33,100 bases of DNA from positions 1 to 33,100 of the forward strand of contig JAPZAN010000120.1 of NCBI GenBank assembly GCA_027460605.1, in the 5' to 3' direction. Position numbers and translations under genes: made by a program. The DNA is from Candidatus Methanoperedens sp. (lineage in GTDB: Archaea; Halobacteriota; Methanosarcinia; Methanosarcinales; Methanoperedenaceae). Position 1 is the first letter of the stretch. Each line of letters starts with the position of its first letter. The notes below the pieces were generated by a model. It ran no database searches. It had not been told where the DNA came from and was given only the letters and a program-made list of their open reading frames with translations. This document shows positions 16,898 through 25,031 of the stretch, piece after piece.

Positions 16898-16964
16898 GGA
16901 CAGGATTAACAGGATTTACAGGATGATTTATACACAATCCTGTTTATCCTGTTATCCCGTCTGA
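16898..16964. repeat. Dispersed hairpin repeat family B, copy 1
   Basis: The left arm is GGACAGGATTAACAGGATTT followed by ACAGGAT; the right arm is ATCCTGTTTATCCTGTTATC then CCGTCTGA. The arms are imperfect inverted repeats made of 9-base ACAGGATTN units. Copies at 26545-26595 and 30021-30080 share the outer ends (TCAGACGGG/TCAGACAGG). The rest of 16818-17067 shows no gene. Confidence 0.75.
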
Positions 16965-17067
16965 AATAATTCATTTGCTCTGAAAAAGTTGTAATAAAAA
17001 TTAATCCGATTTCCTGCTGCCATGCAGTAATCGGTCAGGACTTAATCGCCGGAATAGGAAATAAATT

Positions 17068-17583
17068 TTAACCAATATAACTCGCGCTTCCCCTGTCAAA
17101 ACCATCCACAAGCTCAAGATTCATATCATCGGGCTGCCATGCTGCGTTTGGATATACGAGATTCTTGAAGAAAAGGGTGGTATCTTTTGCTATTTTTGTG
17201 GCAAGATGTTCTTCGCCGAATACCTGCCTTGTAATCTCATGAGCCATTTGCCTTACGCCGCTTTCGCTCAGGTAGCCCAGCGTATGCAGGTATTCATGGA
17301 GCAACACATGGAAAATATAGGGTTTGTAAAGCTCGGGTCTTGTTTCTTTGATTCTCTCAAGTGGGATTTTATTCATTACTATGACGTTTGAGCCCACAGG
17401 ATAGAAAGCCCCGAAAAATCCCTGTGGATGGTTCCCGAGGTTGGCAAGTCCCAGCATCAAACCTGCGCGGCTTTTTCTCTGGCTCTCCCACACGGCTGCC
17501 TTAACAACCTCGAAGATGTCTGCGAGGGTCTTTGCGTTTTCAAGTCGGGTATGAAAGTTTGTCCTTATATTTTCTAGTTCCAC
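17068..17583 (-). CDS. Zincin-like protein with HEYLH motif
   Basis: A 171-aa protein starting at GTG (AGAGGT upstream). The motif HVLLHEYLHTLGYLSESGVRQMAHEI gives HExxH plus a downstream His, a zinc-peptidase signature of the type seen in small archaeal metallopeptidase-like proteins. Other recognisable parts are the N-terminal helix, GLANLGNHPQGFFGAFYPVGSNVIVMN and the C-terminal WQPDDMNLELVDGFDRG. There is no signal peptide, so it is cytosolic. Activity and substrate are unknown. Confidence 0.75.
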   Translation of the reverse strand: MELENIRTNFHTRLENAKTLADIFEVVKAAVWESQRKSRAGLMLGLANLGNHPQGFFGAFYPVGSNVIVMNKIPLERIKETRPELYKPYIFHVLLHEYLHTLGYLSESGVRQMAHEITRQVFGEEHLATKIAKDTTLFFKNLVYPNAAWQPDDMNLELVDGFDRGSASYIG

Positions 17584-17725
17584 TGTTACCTCTTTAATTA
17601 TTCGTTATTCTACGAACATTATATTGATGGGCTATGATTAAAAGGTTTTGGTCGTGTGGGGCTGTTAAAAAGTTTGGTGTCAAGTAATGGAGGATTTCCA
17701 ATACTTTATGAAAGGCAATCAATGG

Positions 17726-17743
17726 TCTTTATATGAATAAAGA
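17726..17743 (+). promoter_or_regulatory. Promoter/operator of the toxin-antitoxin pair
   Basis: TCTTTAT and ATAAAGA form a perfect 7-bp inverted repeat with a 4-base spacer and include a TTTATAT TATA element 30-40 bases before the antitoxin ATG. The overlap of dyad and TATA fits autorepression by the antitoxin or complex. AAGGTGAG precedes the ATG at 17770. Confidence 0.45.
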
Positions 17744-17769
17744 GAAAATAATAGATAAGGTGAGAAAAC

Positions 17770-18018
17770 ATGAAAGCGGAAAAATTGCTTGAACGCATCA
17801 TTCTTGATCCCAATGTTATGACTGGAAAACCTGTAATCAGAGGAACAAGACTTACAGTGCAGTTTATCCTTGGATTATTAGCGCATGGCGCTTCTATGGA
17901 GGAAATCCTTGAAGAATATAAGGGGTTGACCCGGGAAGATATAAAAGCATGTTTGCTATTTGCAACAGAATCCCTTGAAGACACCACATTTATGCCTTTG
18001 ACTGCAGAGGCTTGTTAG
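17770..18018 (+). CDS. DUF433 family antitoxin
   Basis: An 82-aa protein: LLERIILDPNVMTGKPVIRGTRLTVQFILGLLAHGASMEEILEEY is the classic DUF433 helix-turn-helix module (GKPVIRGTR). These proteins are the antitoxin and DNA-binding half of modules with DUF5615 toxins. It is followed with no gap (TAGATG) by the toxin gene. Confidence 0.93.
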   Translation: MKAEKLLERIILDPNVMTGKPVIRGTRLTVQFILGLLAHGASMEEILEEYKGLTREDIKACLLFATESLEDTTFMPLTAEAC

Positions 18019-18372
18019 ATGCGGTTCCTTGTGGATGAATGCACAGGACCTGCGGTTGCACAGTGGTTGCGCCGGCAAAATCATGATGTGATTTCTGTAT
18101 TTGACGAAATCAGGGGAGCGGATGATAGAGAGGTTATCCAGAAAGCCTGCGAGGAAAATCGCATACTAATCACAAATGACAAAGACTTTGGTGAGCTTGT
18201 TTTTCGAGAGAAAAAGCCACATAAAGGTGTGATACTTTTGCGCCTTGAAGATGAACGGGCAGCAAACAAAATAGCTGTACTGAAACGCTTGCTCGAAAAA
18301 TATGAAAATTCCCTCGATGGATTTTTCATTGTTGTTACAGAAACTACTGTCAGAATAGCGGGAAAGACGTAA
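18019..18372 (+). CDS. DUF5615 PIN-like toxin
   Basis: A 117-aa protein with the PIN-like nuclease pattern of DUF5615: an N-terminal FLVDECTGPAVAQWLRRQNHDV (first Asp/Glu), DREVIQKACEENRILITNDKDFGELVF (TNDKDF acidic site) and HKGVILLRL. Such proteins are predicted RNases acting on RNA in growth arrest. It begins directly at the antitoxin stop codon, so the two are co-translated. All acidic motif residues look intact. Confidence 0.92.
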   Translation: MRFLVDECTGPAVAQWLRRQNHDVISVFDEIRGADDREVIQKACEENRILITNDKDFGELVFREKKPHKGVILLRLEDERAANKIAVLKRLLEKYENSLDGFFIVVTETTVRIAGKT

Positions 18373-18378
18373 ATCGGG

Positions 18379-18849
18379 TTATAATTTGCCTTTTCTCCGT
18401 TTTTTCATAGGAGAGCCGCATACAGGGCACTCATCCCCCTCTGGGAACCTCCGCTTGCACCCGATGCACTGCTTTTCCCAGATGAGAACATCCTTTATCT
18501 TCCTCTGACCCGCAGGCATCACCTTGATACCAAGCTGTATCGCGGTATTCTGCACCGCGAAATCGTCCGTGACAAGAATAGCATCCTCGCGCCCTGAATA
18601 CTCAAGCGCTTTTGCGAGGATATCGACGTCCGTTGCTGAAAGCTCTTCGCTGTCCTTTGTGACTCCCGCTTTTTTCCTGACCTCTTTTTTGAAGCTCTCA
18701 AGCGGTGGCTCGACTCTCACATTCATCAATTCCATTGTCGTGCGGGCGTTCTCATCCCTGAGTTCTTCGACTACGGAGGGCGTTGTTACAATGCTGCCTT
18801 CGAGTCGTTTCCGGATGATGAAAAGGGAGGAGTCGGCAATGTATATCAT
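18379..18849 (-). CDS. nob1: rRNA endonuclease Nob1 (PIN domain plus zinc ribbon)
   Basis: Nob1 cleaves at the 3' end of pre-16S rRNA during small-subunit maturation. The 156-aa protein has an N-terminal PIN domain with the acidic residues expected (YIADSSLFI, VVEELRDE, SATDVDILAKAL, ILVTDDFAVQNTA) and a C-terminal zinc ribbon (CIGCKRRFPEGDECPVCGSPMKKRR). Length and order match archaeal Nob1. Convergent with the DUF5615 toxin, six bases apart. Confidence 0.93.
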   Translation of the reverse strand: MIYIADSSLFIIRKRLEGSIVTTPSVVEELRDENARTTMELMNVRVEPPLESFKKEVRKKAGVTKDSEELSATDVDILAKALEYSGREDAILVTDDFAVQNTAIQLGIKVMPAGQRKIKDVLIWEKQCIGCKRRFPEGDECPVCGSPMKKRRKGKL

Positions 18850-18928
18850 TTTCAGAAGAGATACTTAAGTTATCTTAGATAAATATATCCTGTCACTTGA
18901 ATCTTAAATTTTAAGAGATCGTCAACCA

Positions 18929-20128
18929 TTAAGTATTCTTTCGCAGAATCTCAGTTTCAAGTTGTTTAGGTAATCGGGGGATACCTATCCTCCCGATGCA
19001 AGATGAGAATCTTTGTTGAATCTTGGTGATATGAGGCGGCAATAGTCTCCACTTCCGATAGCCTTCGATCTCATCGAATTTTTTCACCTCTAAATCTTTA
19101 AAATTAAATACAATAACATCATTTACATTATCGGCCAAAAGAAACAAGAATGCTTCATATATATGTTCTTTAAAGCCAATCTTACTAGAGTACCTGTCTT
19201 CTTTCTTCAGATCATTACCAGATTTTTTACTACCTTTGATTAGATAGACGTTTCCATCACATCTTCCCTCAATAGTATCGCACTCTGGCCTAATGTTTAG
19301 ATAATAAGTACTATCTATTTCGAAAATATCACCAGGTTTTATACCATATAACCCCTTATCTAGAAACATTGTTCTTCGTAAAACATCCCTGAGTTCTTGT
19401 AAATCAGGATCAATTGCTATCTTCAGCTTTTCTACTTCTAGTTCGGGCATTACTGTTATTGACGAAACTAGCCTAAATAGGGTCTCGTTTATTCCCGATA
19501 CCGGATCTTCCCCTTCGTCTTTAAAACTACACCATAGTATCCACGGCCATCCCTTACTTCTATTATATAAATCCCAAAATACCGTATTTTTGGCCTTCAA
19601 CATCTCTCTTTGCCACAACTTCAATACATATATTGGCGGGTTACTTTCTATCCACGCGCCAATATCCTCAAAGAGTTTATCGCCTTCAAGAAGTTCTTTC
19701 TTGTTTCTTACATAGATAAAGTTCCTTCCGTTCTCGAAATATAAACCTTCTTCTTTGAGCTTTGGAATGATTTGATCATTGATATCTCTTGTACTTTCCT
19801 GAGTAAATATAAAAACTGGAGCAAAGCATATATCTTTTAATCTTTTTATGAACTCAATAATCTTTTGATGAATCTCCTCTCTAATTTCAGCGCCGGGAGA
19901 TACCCCCTCCTCAGTCGCTTCGATGGGTTCGAATATATTCCAATCAAGTATTATGAAACTGGACATTGTAAAATTAGAAAGAAAACTCTCAGCCAAATCG
20001 AGCGACTCTATTTCACAAGTAGGAAAACCTTTCTCTTTGATTTTAATAATGATTTTATTGATATCCTCCTCCACTCCTATACCATTATCGATAATCGTCG
20101 CTATCCCTTCGCATAGGCTTATATCCAT
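18929..20128 (-). CDS. Receiver-domain protein with unrecognised C-terminal domain, partner of the dual-GHKL kinase
   Basis: A 399-aa protein. Residues 1-145 resemble a CheY-like receiver: TIIDNGIG (acidic residue 14), SSFIILDWNIF (Asp62, likely phosphoacceptor), APVFIFTQES (Thr109) and FIYVRNKKEL (Lys143/144), with an insertion between Asp62 and Thr109. Residues about 150-400 match nothing I know; notable are YNRSKGWPWILWCSF, GDIFEIDSTYYLNIRPECDTIEGRCDGNVYLIKG and WRLLPPHITKIQQRFS. Its ATG overlaps the kinase stop by one base (TAATG). AT-rich like the next two genes. An output domain acting on nucleic acid or nucleotides is a guess. Confidence 0.65.
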   Translation of the reverse strand: MDISLCEGIATIIDNGIGVEEDINKIIIKIKEKGFPTCEIESLDLAESFLSNFTMSSFIILDWNIFEPIEATEEGVSPGAEIREEIHQKIIEFIKRLKDICFAPVFIFTQESTRDINDQIIPKLKEEGLYFENGRNFIYVRNKKELLEGDKLFEDIGAWIESNPPIYVLKLWQREMLKAKNTVFWDLYNRSKGWPWILWCSFKDEGEDPVSGINETLFRLVSSITVMPELEVEKLKIAIDPDLQELRDVLRRTMFLDKGLYGIKPGDIFEIDSTYYLNIRPECDTIEGRCDGNVYLIKGSKKSGNDLKKEDRYSSKIGFKEHIYEAFLFLLADNVNDVIVFNFKDLEVKKFDEIEGYRKWRLLPPHITKIQQRFSSCIGRIGIPRLPKQLETEILRKNT

Positions 20129-22365
20129 TACTCCTCTCCCTCCTCGTTATTCTCTCCAAAACTTACAAGAAAATTTGCTCCATCTAAAACCGTTTTATCC
20201 TTATCAATTATGTAGTTAATCTCGTAATCGTATCTCCATAGGAGTTGTCGAGCGATATATAGTCCTAAGCCGCGACCCTTAATTCCCTTAGTTGAGAAGA
20301 ATGGTTCAAAGATGAACGGAAGATCACTTTCCCTAACGCCAAGGCCATTATCAGCAAAAACGACTTCGCATTTTGTCCCATCAATTAAAATTTTTATTTC
20401 CTTATTTTCCTTTGTACTCGTAGTTAACCAATAAACTGCATTGTCCATAAGATTTATGAAAACTTGGAGTATTATTCCTTCGGAACATTTAACAACGATA
20501 GGCGGTCCTTTTTCATCCACGATTACTTTTATATTTCTTCTCTCAATAGGAACACTATAGTACAATTTGACTTTATCAATAATATCACTAATTCTTAAAT
20601 CCTTACTACGCCGTCTTGAGGAACGGAATAGTGGTTGGATACCATGAAGTTGATCCTCAATATATGCAAATTGACCTCGTAATTTGTCCAAATCACCTCG
20701 CAATTTATCATGGTCAAAATTATCTTTTTCAGCCATTTTTATCATCATGTTCAAAGTTTCAGCAGCGCGGGTCATCATTATCATCAAGTCGTGGGATGCC
20801 GCGTCTACCGCCATTCCAACTCCTGCAAGATCTTCGACAACTTCGACACGCTCTGAAAATACCTTCTTCTCTTCATGATAATCTTTGATTAATCTGTTAA
20901 GAGTGCTAATACCTTCAGAATCCTTCTGTTTATTCAGATGGTTCTCAATAACCGATAAGTCCTTCTCAACAACTGATTCTTTGATATACAATCCTTTTTC
21001 ACGTATCACAGTTTTTAATTTCTTTAACTCTTTATTCAAATACCCCAAAATTCCGAGAAGAAGTACTCTAATGTCTTGATAAGCATTGCCAATGTCCATT
21101 AGTCCCTCTCTACTCGATTTGTCTCTCAGGTCTGGATTGTCTTTGCTAGTTATACCCACATATCCAACCACTTGATCATTGCTAAGATAACTCCCGGCTT
21201 TCACCAACCCTCTTGCAATGTCTAGTCCCAACCAATCATCGCTTGGATCCCCATAAGGATAAACTCTAATGCCATCTCTATAAACATACGTTCGATGGCT
21301 TCTAATGAGTTCTCTATCATCATTAGATAATGGCGATGCTAATGAAGCCTTTCTTTTAAATTCAAAAACATAAAACTTAAATTTGAAAGATCCACATTCA
21401 GGTCTTCTTTTTAGCCCTCCCCCTTTATCATAAAAACGTTTCCTAATGTCTCTATCATCTGACAAATCGTCTAATAAAGACATTTCTCCTTTTTTTTCAT
21501 TCAATATAAATTTACAACGCCCTTCTCTATCGACCTCGCCATCAATTTTGATATCTGCTATATTTAATAGATTAGTCAATTTATCTTTCTCTTCAGCCAA
21601 GAAAACATACTCACCATTCAAAAGAATATCTACAACAAACTCGGTGCTACCGAATGGTGATACCAACCTCAGGCAATCTTCAAAGATATCACGTATCTTT
21701 TCATCTGTCCATTTTCCTTTTAAATTCGAAACTCTTATTAATGTCCCATGTGGTTGTTTCTCGATTACACTACCTTGAACTACAATAGTTTGCTGTTTTA
21801 TCCTTTCAGGAGAAGTTCGGATCTCGTAATCATATTTAACGTCCTCAATAAAGATTGGTTTATTGGATAAATCCCCTTTCTTTGCAAGAATTTCATCATC
21901 AAAGACGGACAAATCACATTTTAAGTATATTTCACTAGCTTCTAGCTGTTTTGCTCTAGTAAATATCTCTACTGCATATCCAAGCTTGAAGGCGGAATAC
22001 CTTCCGATACCCTTCTCGCCCTGCATTATCCTACCTTTTTCTGTACGACCTTCGCCCATTTTCTTTTTGATATATTTATAAGGCGCTGCAGGATTCATCC
22101 AAGAATCTTTAATGGTATCAAAAGTCATACCAATTCCGTCATCCTCGATTTCAATGACAGAGTTTTCTCCAATTTCCAAACTTGTACCTGATTTGTTAAA
22201 ATTTATGAATCTAATCTGTACCCAAGAAGCATCAGCATCGTATGAATTCTTAATAAGCTCTAAAAGGGCAATCTTTTCGTTTTTGATAAGTTGCTCACCT
22301 AACATGGTTATAAGCCGCCCATATGGTCTGGGGCTAATCGTTCCCTTTTCTGGTATCATCATCAA
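20128..22365 (-). CDS. Histidine kinase with two GHKL ATPase domains (MORC/Hsp90-like N-terminus)
   Basis: A 745-aa soluble protein. The N-terminal ATPase has ALLELIKNSYDADA (N box, about 36-46), IEDDGIGM (75-80) and GEKGIGRYSAFKLG (117-128), as in MORC/MutL/Hsp90-type ATPases. A middle of about 300 residues includes SHRTYVYRDGIRVYPYG and SREGLMDI, followed by a coiled coil. The C-terminal kinase has a DHp-like VDAASHDLMIM (His about 525), FINLMDNAVYWL (N box, about 636-648), FADNGLGV (G1), FEPFFSTKG (F box) and GRGLGLYIARQL (G2). No membrane helix or PAS domain is seen, so the input is probably intracellular. Start after GGAG. Confidence 0.85.
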   Translation of the reverse strand: MMMIPEKGTISPRPYGRLITMLGEQLIKNEKIALLELIKNSYDADASWVQIRFINFNKSGTSLEIGENSVIEIEDDGIGMTFDTIKDSWMNPAAPYKYIKKKMGEGRTEKGRIMQGEKGIGRYSAFKLGYAVEIFTRAKQLEASEIYLKCDLSVFDDEILAKKGDLSNKPIFIEDVKYDYEIRTSPERIKQQTIVVQGSVIEKQPHGTLIRVSNLKGKWTDEKIRDIFEDCLRLVSPFGSTEFVVDILLNGEYVFLAEEKDKLTNLLNIADIKIDGEVDREGRCKFILNEKKGEMSLLDDLSDDRDIRKRFYDKGGGLKRRPECGSFKFKFYVFEFKRKASLASPLSNDDRELIRSHRTYVYRDGIRVYPYGDPSDDWLGLDIARGLVKAGSYLSNDQVVGYVGITSKDNPDLRDKSSREGLMDIGNAYQDIRVLLLGILGYLNKELKKLKTVIREKGLYIKESVVEKDLSVIENHLNKQKDSEGISTLNRLIKDYHEEKKVFSERVEVVEDLAGVGMAVDAASHDLMIMMTRAAETLNMMIKMAEKDNFDHDKLRGDLDKLRGQFAYIEDQLHGIQPLFRSSRRRSKDLRISDIIDKVKLYYSVPIERRNIKVIVDEKGPPIVVKCSEGIILQVFINLMDNAVYWLTTSTKENKEIKILIDGTKCEVVFADNGLGVRESDLPFIFEPFFSTKGIKGRGLGLYIARQLLWRYDYEINYIIDKDKTVLDGANFLVSFGENNEEGEE

Positions 22366-22405
22366 GTCTCCAAAATTTTGAATTGGAACATTAATATCAT
22401 ATTTT

Positions 22406-23809
22406 TTATCCTTTTAACCCTATTACAATATATTCTATTGGATAAGCTTCTGAATTAGCGTCGTGATTATTTGCAAATTTGCCTGTTTTCTCATCCCTTT
22501 TTTGAGGTAGTATTTTTAACGGAATTTCTCTTTTTATTATTTTATCAAGTTTAAAGCCAGATTGTTGTAAACTCTCAGCAAAAACTTCCGCATTCAATAT
22601 ATCTATACCTCTCAGTTTCGTATCACCTATAACATAACAGCATCTACTGCCATGTTTTAAAATTCTGAAGCTTTCATCAAATACTTCTTGCATATCAATG
22701 AAAAACGCTTCAATTTCTTTTGCCATTTTCTTACTTTTCTTGGTCATTTTGACAACAATGTCTTTGCCAATCTTGCTTTTTAATCTTTTATGTTCGTATT
22801 TTTTGTACGATGTTCCGATAAACTCCCCTCTGTATTCCTTTAAATCATCAGCAAACTCAAGCCAAATCGTTGATAGTTGATGCAAGTCTGCATATTCGTA
22901 GCTGGTAACGAAAGGACTCGAACTTACAATTAAATCTATAGAATTCTCCGATACAGGCTGTTTTCTGGCATCACCAACTTTGATATTTAGATATTTCGTA
23001 AGGTTTTCCTTTATATTTGCAGGAACTTCGTCATAAAAAATATCATTACCTCTCTGCATTTTCTTTAAATGGTTTCGAAATGCTTCATATGGCTTTACAG
23101 GTTTCTTCTTCAAATTTTTTGTTGGTTTTGTTCTTGTTGGTTTTGTACTCCCTTGTAGCCAGATAGAACATCTCTTTAAAATGTGACTAAAGGCAACTAG
23201 AAAAAAATCCCTGATGGTTTCATCTTCCTCATCATAAATAACTCTTAATATCTTTCCAAGTTCATTTTTGTTTTTCTCAGTAAACCAGTAATTAATTCGG
23301 TCAATATGTTTTCGAGGAACTAATGGCCAAATCCTTTCATCAAATGGTGCTTTTTGATTTTCATCTAAAAATTTTAACTTTGATAAGAGCTGTCTTATTT
23401 TTCTATCAAGATACTCTGGATTTATTGGTGTCGATTTCACCTTGGTAATCAAATGCGCTACTTTATTAATATCTGTTCCACTCGCCTTAAAGCCTCTTGA
23501 GATTGCAGTAACCATCGTAGTTCCGCATCCCATAAATGGATCATTTATATAAGCATCTTTATAAAAAATATACTCGTCAATCAGTTTTTCAACTAATTGT
23601 GGAATAAACTTAGCAGGGTAGCGATGGTAATCATGTGTCCACTTCCCCGTTTCTGATTTTTTAAAATCTTCAAACGACCATTCTTTGTCTATCTCTTTTA
23701 TGTTAAACAGATTGATTAATTCATCTGGTGATGCTATTGTTTGTTGAAATTGCCAAGTTTTAACACTCGTCACATATTCAATTGTTGCTTCGCTTAACAA
23801 ATCACCCAT
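22406..23809 (-). CDS. DNA methyltransferase-like protein (N4/N6 amino type, atypical motif IV)
   Basis: A 467-aa protein. WSFEDFKKSETGKWTHDYHRYPAKFIPQLVEKLI (about 45-77) is the HxYPAKFxP element of a site-specific amino-methyltransferase group. NDPFMGCGTTMVTAISRGFKASGTDIN (about 89-115) is the AdoMet-binding motif I. About 190 residues later, at about 292-310, comes IDLIVSSSPFVTSYEYADLHQ in the motif IV position, reading SSPF where SPPY is usual. The order I, recognition-like segment, IV is alpha-like. It leads the three-gene island with about 40 bases to the kinase gene. No restriction endonuclease is adjacent. Confidence 0.8.
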   Translation of the reverse strand: MGDLLSEATIEYVTSVKTWQFQQTIASPDELINLFNIKEIDKEWSFEDFKKSETGKWTHDYHRYPAKFIPQLVEKLIDEYIFYKDAYINDPFMGCGTTMVTAISRGFKASGTDINKVAHLITKVKSTPINPEYLDRKIRQLLSKLKFLDENQKAPFDERIWPLVPRKHIDRINYWFTEKNKNELGKILRVIYDEEDETIRDFFLVAFSHILKRCSIWLQGSTKPTRTKPTKNLKKKPVKPYEAFRNHLKKMQRGNDIFYDEVPANIKENLTKYLNIKVGDARKQPVSENSIDLIVSSSPFVTSYEYADLHQLSTIWLEFADDLKEYRGEFIGTSYKKYEHKRLKSKIGKDIVVKMTKKSKKMAKEIEAFFIDMQEVFDESFRILKHGSRCCYVIGDTKLRGIDILNAEVFAESLQQSGFKLDKIIKREIPLKILPQKRDEKTGKFANNHDANSEAYPIEYIVIGLKG

Positions 23810-23935
23810 GAATTTTCGACCTTTTTACCTGATAGTCTGCAATATGATAAACTATTTGCTTTTAATTTCTCGGTATAAATATTCAATGAATGAAAGTAAT
23901 ACTATTGAAGTGTACAACGAAGGCCGCACATTGAG

Positions 23936-23971
23936 TATCTGCGTTTATCTGTGTTCATCTGCGGTTTATTA
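23936..23971 (-). repeat. Dispersed repeat family A, copy 2
   Basis: Minus strand: TAAACCGCAGATGAACACAG followed by ATAAACGCAGAT, beginning within the bioY stop codon region. Three roughly 10-base units. It lies between bioY and the methyltransferase island, the region 23810-23935 being otherwise featureless and AT-rich. Confidence 0.7.
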
Positions 23972-24613
23972 TTTCGCCCTCGAATCAATCTCATTCCCAT
24001 ACGCAGCCCTCGGCACTACTGCCGTGGCTATTGCTGATACGATTAGCGCCTTATACAAATCAACCGCTATGAAAGGCAAAACCCCGAGCTGGATTGCTTT
24101 CTCTGCATTCACGCCAAGCACAAATGCCAGTTGAACAGCCCCGAACAGGTAAACCATCACAATTCCGAGCAGCATTATACTAAACATGCCTGCAAAGCTG
24201 CGTGATTTGACATACATATCTGTGAACCACCCGATAATAAGCGATGCAACAATGAACCCGATGATGTAACCCCCTGTCACGCCTGCGAGAACTTCCATGC
24301 CGGCTGTTCCGCCTGCAAACCATGGCACGCCAAGAACGCCTATAACAGCATAGAATACCTGGCTCATTCCGCCGTACCATTTCCCGAGAATCACGCCAGA
24401 GAGAAGAACCGCGAAAACCTGTCCCGTTACAGGCACGGGCGTGTAGGGAAGATAGAACCGGAGCTGGGCAACCAGTCCGGTCAAACAAGCAAAGCCAAGC
24501 GCCAGAGCCATTTTGTTCAGGAATGTTGATTCAAACCGCCATTTAAAAAAATTGTATCTGGCAGATTCATATTTTTCAAATACGTTTTTTAGTTCGCTTC
24601 CAAATTCTGACAT
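23969..24613 (-). CDS. bioY: BioY-type biotin transporter substrate-binding subunit
   Basis: A 214-aa protein from the ATG at 24613, which follows GGTGA; the track's TTG at 24655 lies at the TATA box. It has a short cytosolic N-terminus, then about six membrane helices with BioY hallmarks: RFYLPYTPVPVTGQVFAVLLSGVILGKWYGGMSQVFYAVIGVLGVPWFAGGTAG and GGYIIGFIVASLIIG. BioY binds biotin in the membrane and works alone or with ECF energising subunits; none is encoded here. The C-terminal DLYKALIVSAIATAVVPRA is also typical. Confidence 0.93.
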   Translation of the reverse strand: MSEFGSELKNVFEKYESARYNFFKWRFESTFLNKMALALGFACLTGLVAQLRFYLPYTPVPVTGQVFAVLLSGVILGKWYGGMSQVFYAVIGVLGVPWFAGGTAGMEVLAGVTGGYIIGFIVASLIIGWFTDMYVKSRSFAGMFSIMLLGIVMVYLFGAVQLAFVLGVNAEKAIQLGVLPFIAVDLYKALIVSAIATAVVPRAAYGNEIDSRAK

Positions 24614-24658
24614 AAATTCACCGATTGTAAACTTTTTATTTCTTAAAGTAGACAATCA

Positions 24659-24666
24659 TTTATAAA
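24659..24666 (-). promoter_or_regulatory. TATA box of bioY
   Basis: TTTATAAA on the minus strand, about 46-53 bases before the bioY ATG, predicts a start site about 20 bases upstream of the ATG with the GGTGA ribosome binding site between. Confidence 0.5.
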
Positions 24667-24722
24667 TCAATCGATTTGATTAAGTTCTATTATTGGAACT
24701 GGCATCGGATTCATTATCTCGG

Positions 24723-25031
24723 CTATGGAATGCCCCAGATTATCACTATGCCCCCGATAAGCACAAGCGCCCAGAATAAGACCTTTTGTGTCTTGTCCCC
24801 TATCCCTAAATCGATTGCAAACACCCTGAAACCGTTCAAGGCGTGGGGAAGTACGAGCAACAGCAGAATAAAAACTGCGGTCTTGAACTCCACGAACATG
24901 AAATCAAATGGCGTTTTAATTCCATGCGCCCACACGATATGTATGAACAGGTAGAACACAAGCAGGATACCCGTGACGCGCTGGAGCAGCCATGCCCACA
25001 TCCCTGTTCCGTAAGCCCTTTCTTTTTCCAT
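24723..25031 (-). CDS. Succinate dehydrogenase/fumarate reductase membrane anchor, SdhC-like
   Basis: A 102-aa anchor with three membrane helices: GMWAWLLQRVTGILLVFYLFIHIVWAHG (helix I with the RxxG and heme-ligand His), FKTAVFILLLLVLPHALNGFRVFAIDLG (helix II, His-Ala-Leu-Asn-Gly) and VLFWALVLIGGIVIIWG. It binds heme b and quinone in succinate dehydrogenases. It sits directly downstream of the truncated sdhB. Most complexes have a second anchor; none is seen, and it may have been lost with the sdhB 3' end. Confidence 0.85.
   Translation of the reverse strand: MEKERAYGTGMWAWLLQRVTGILLVFYLFIHIVWAHGIKTPFDFMFVEFKTAVFILLLLVLPHALNGFRVFAIDLGIGDKTQKVLFWALVLIGGIVIIWGIP

Noticed and set aside
16898-16964. 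CRISPR-like array of ACAGGAT repeats
   Set aside because: Units are 9 bases without unique spacers and arranged as an inverted repeat; no cas gene is present.
20616-22381. Plus-strand ORFs opposite the histidine kinase
   Set aside because: Antisense shadows, low-complexity Ser/Phe/Ile-rich translations, no ribosome binding sites.
23808-24134. Plus-strand ORF of 108 aa
   Set aside because: It lies mostly antisense to bioY and runs through repeat A; bioY is a clear family member, so this is a shadow.
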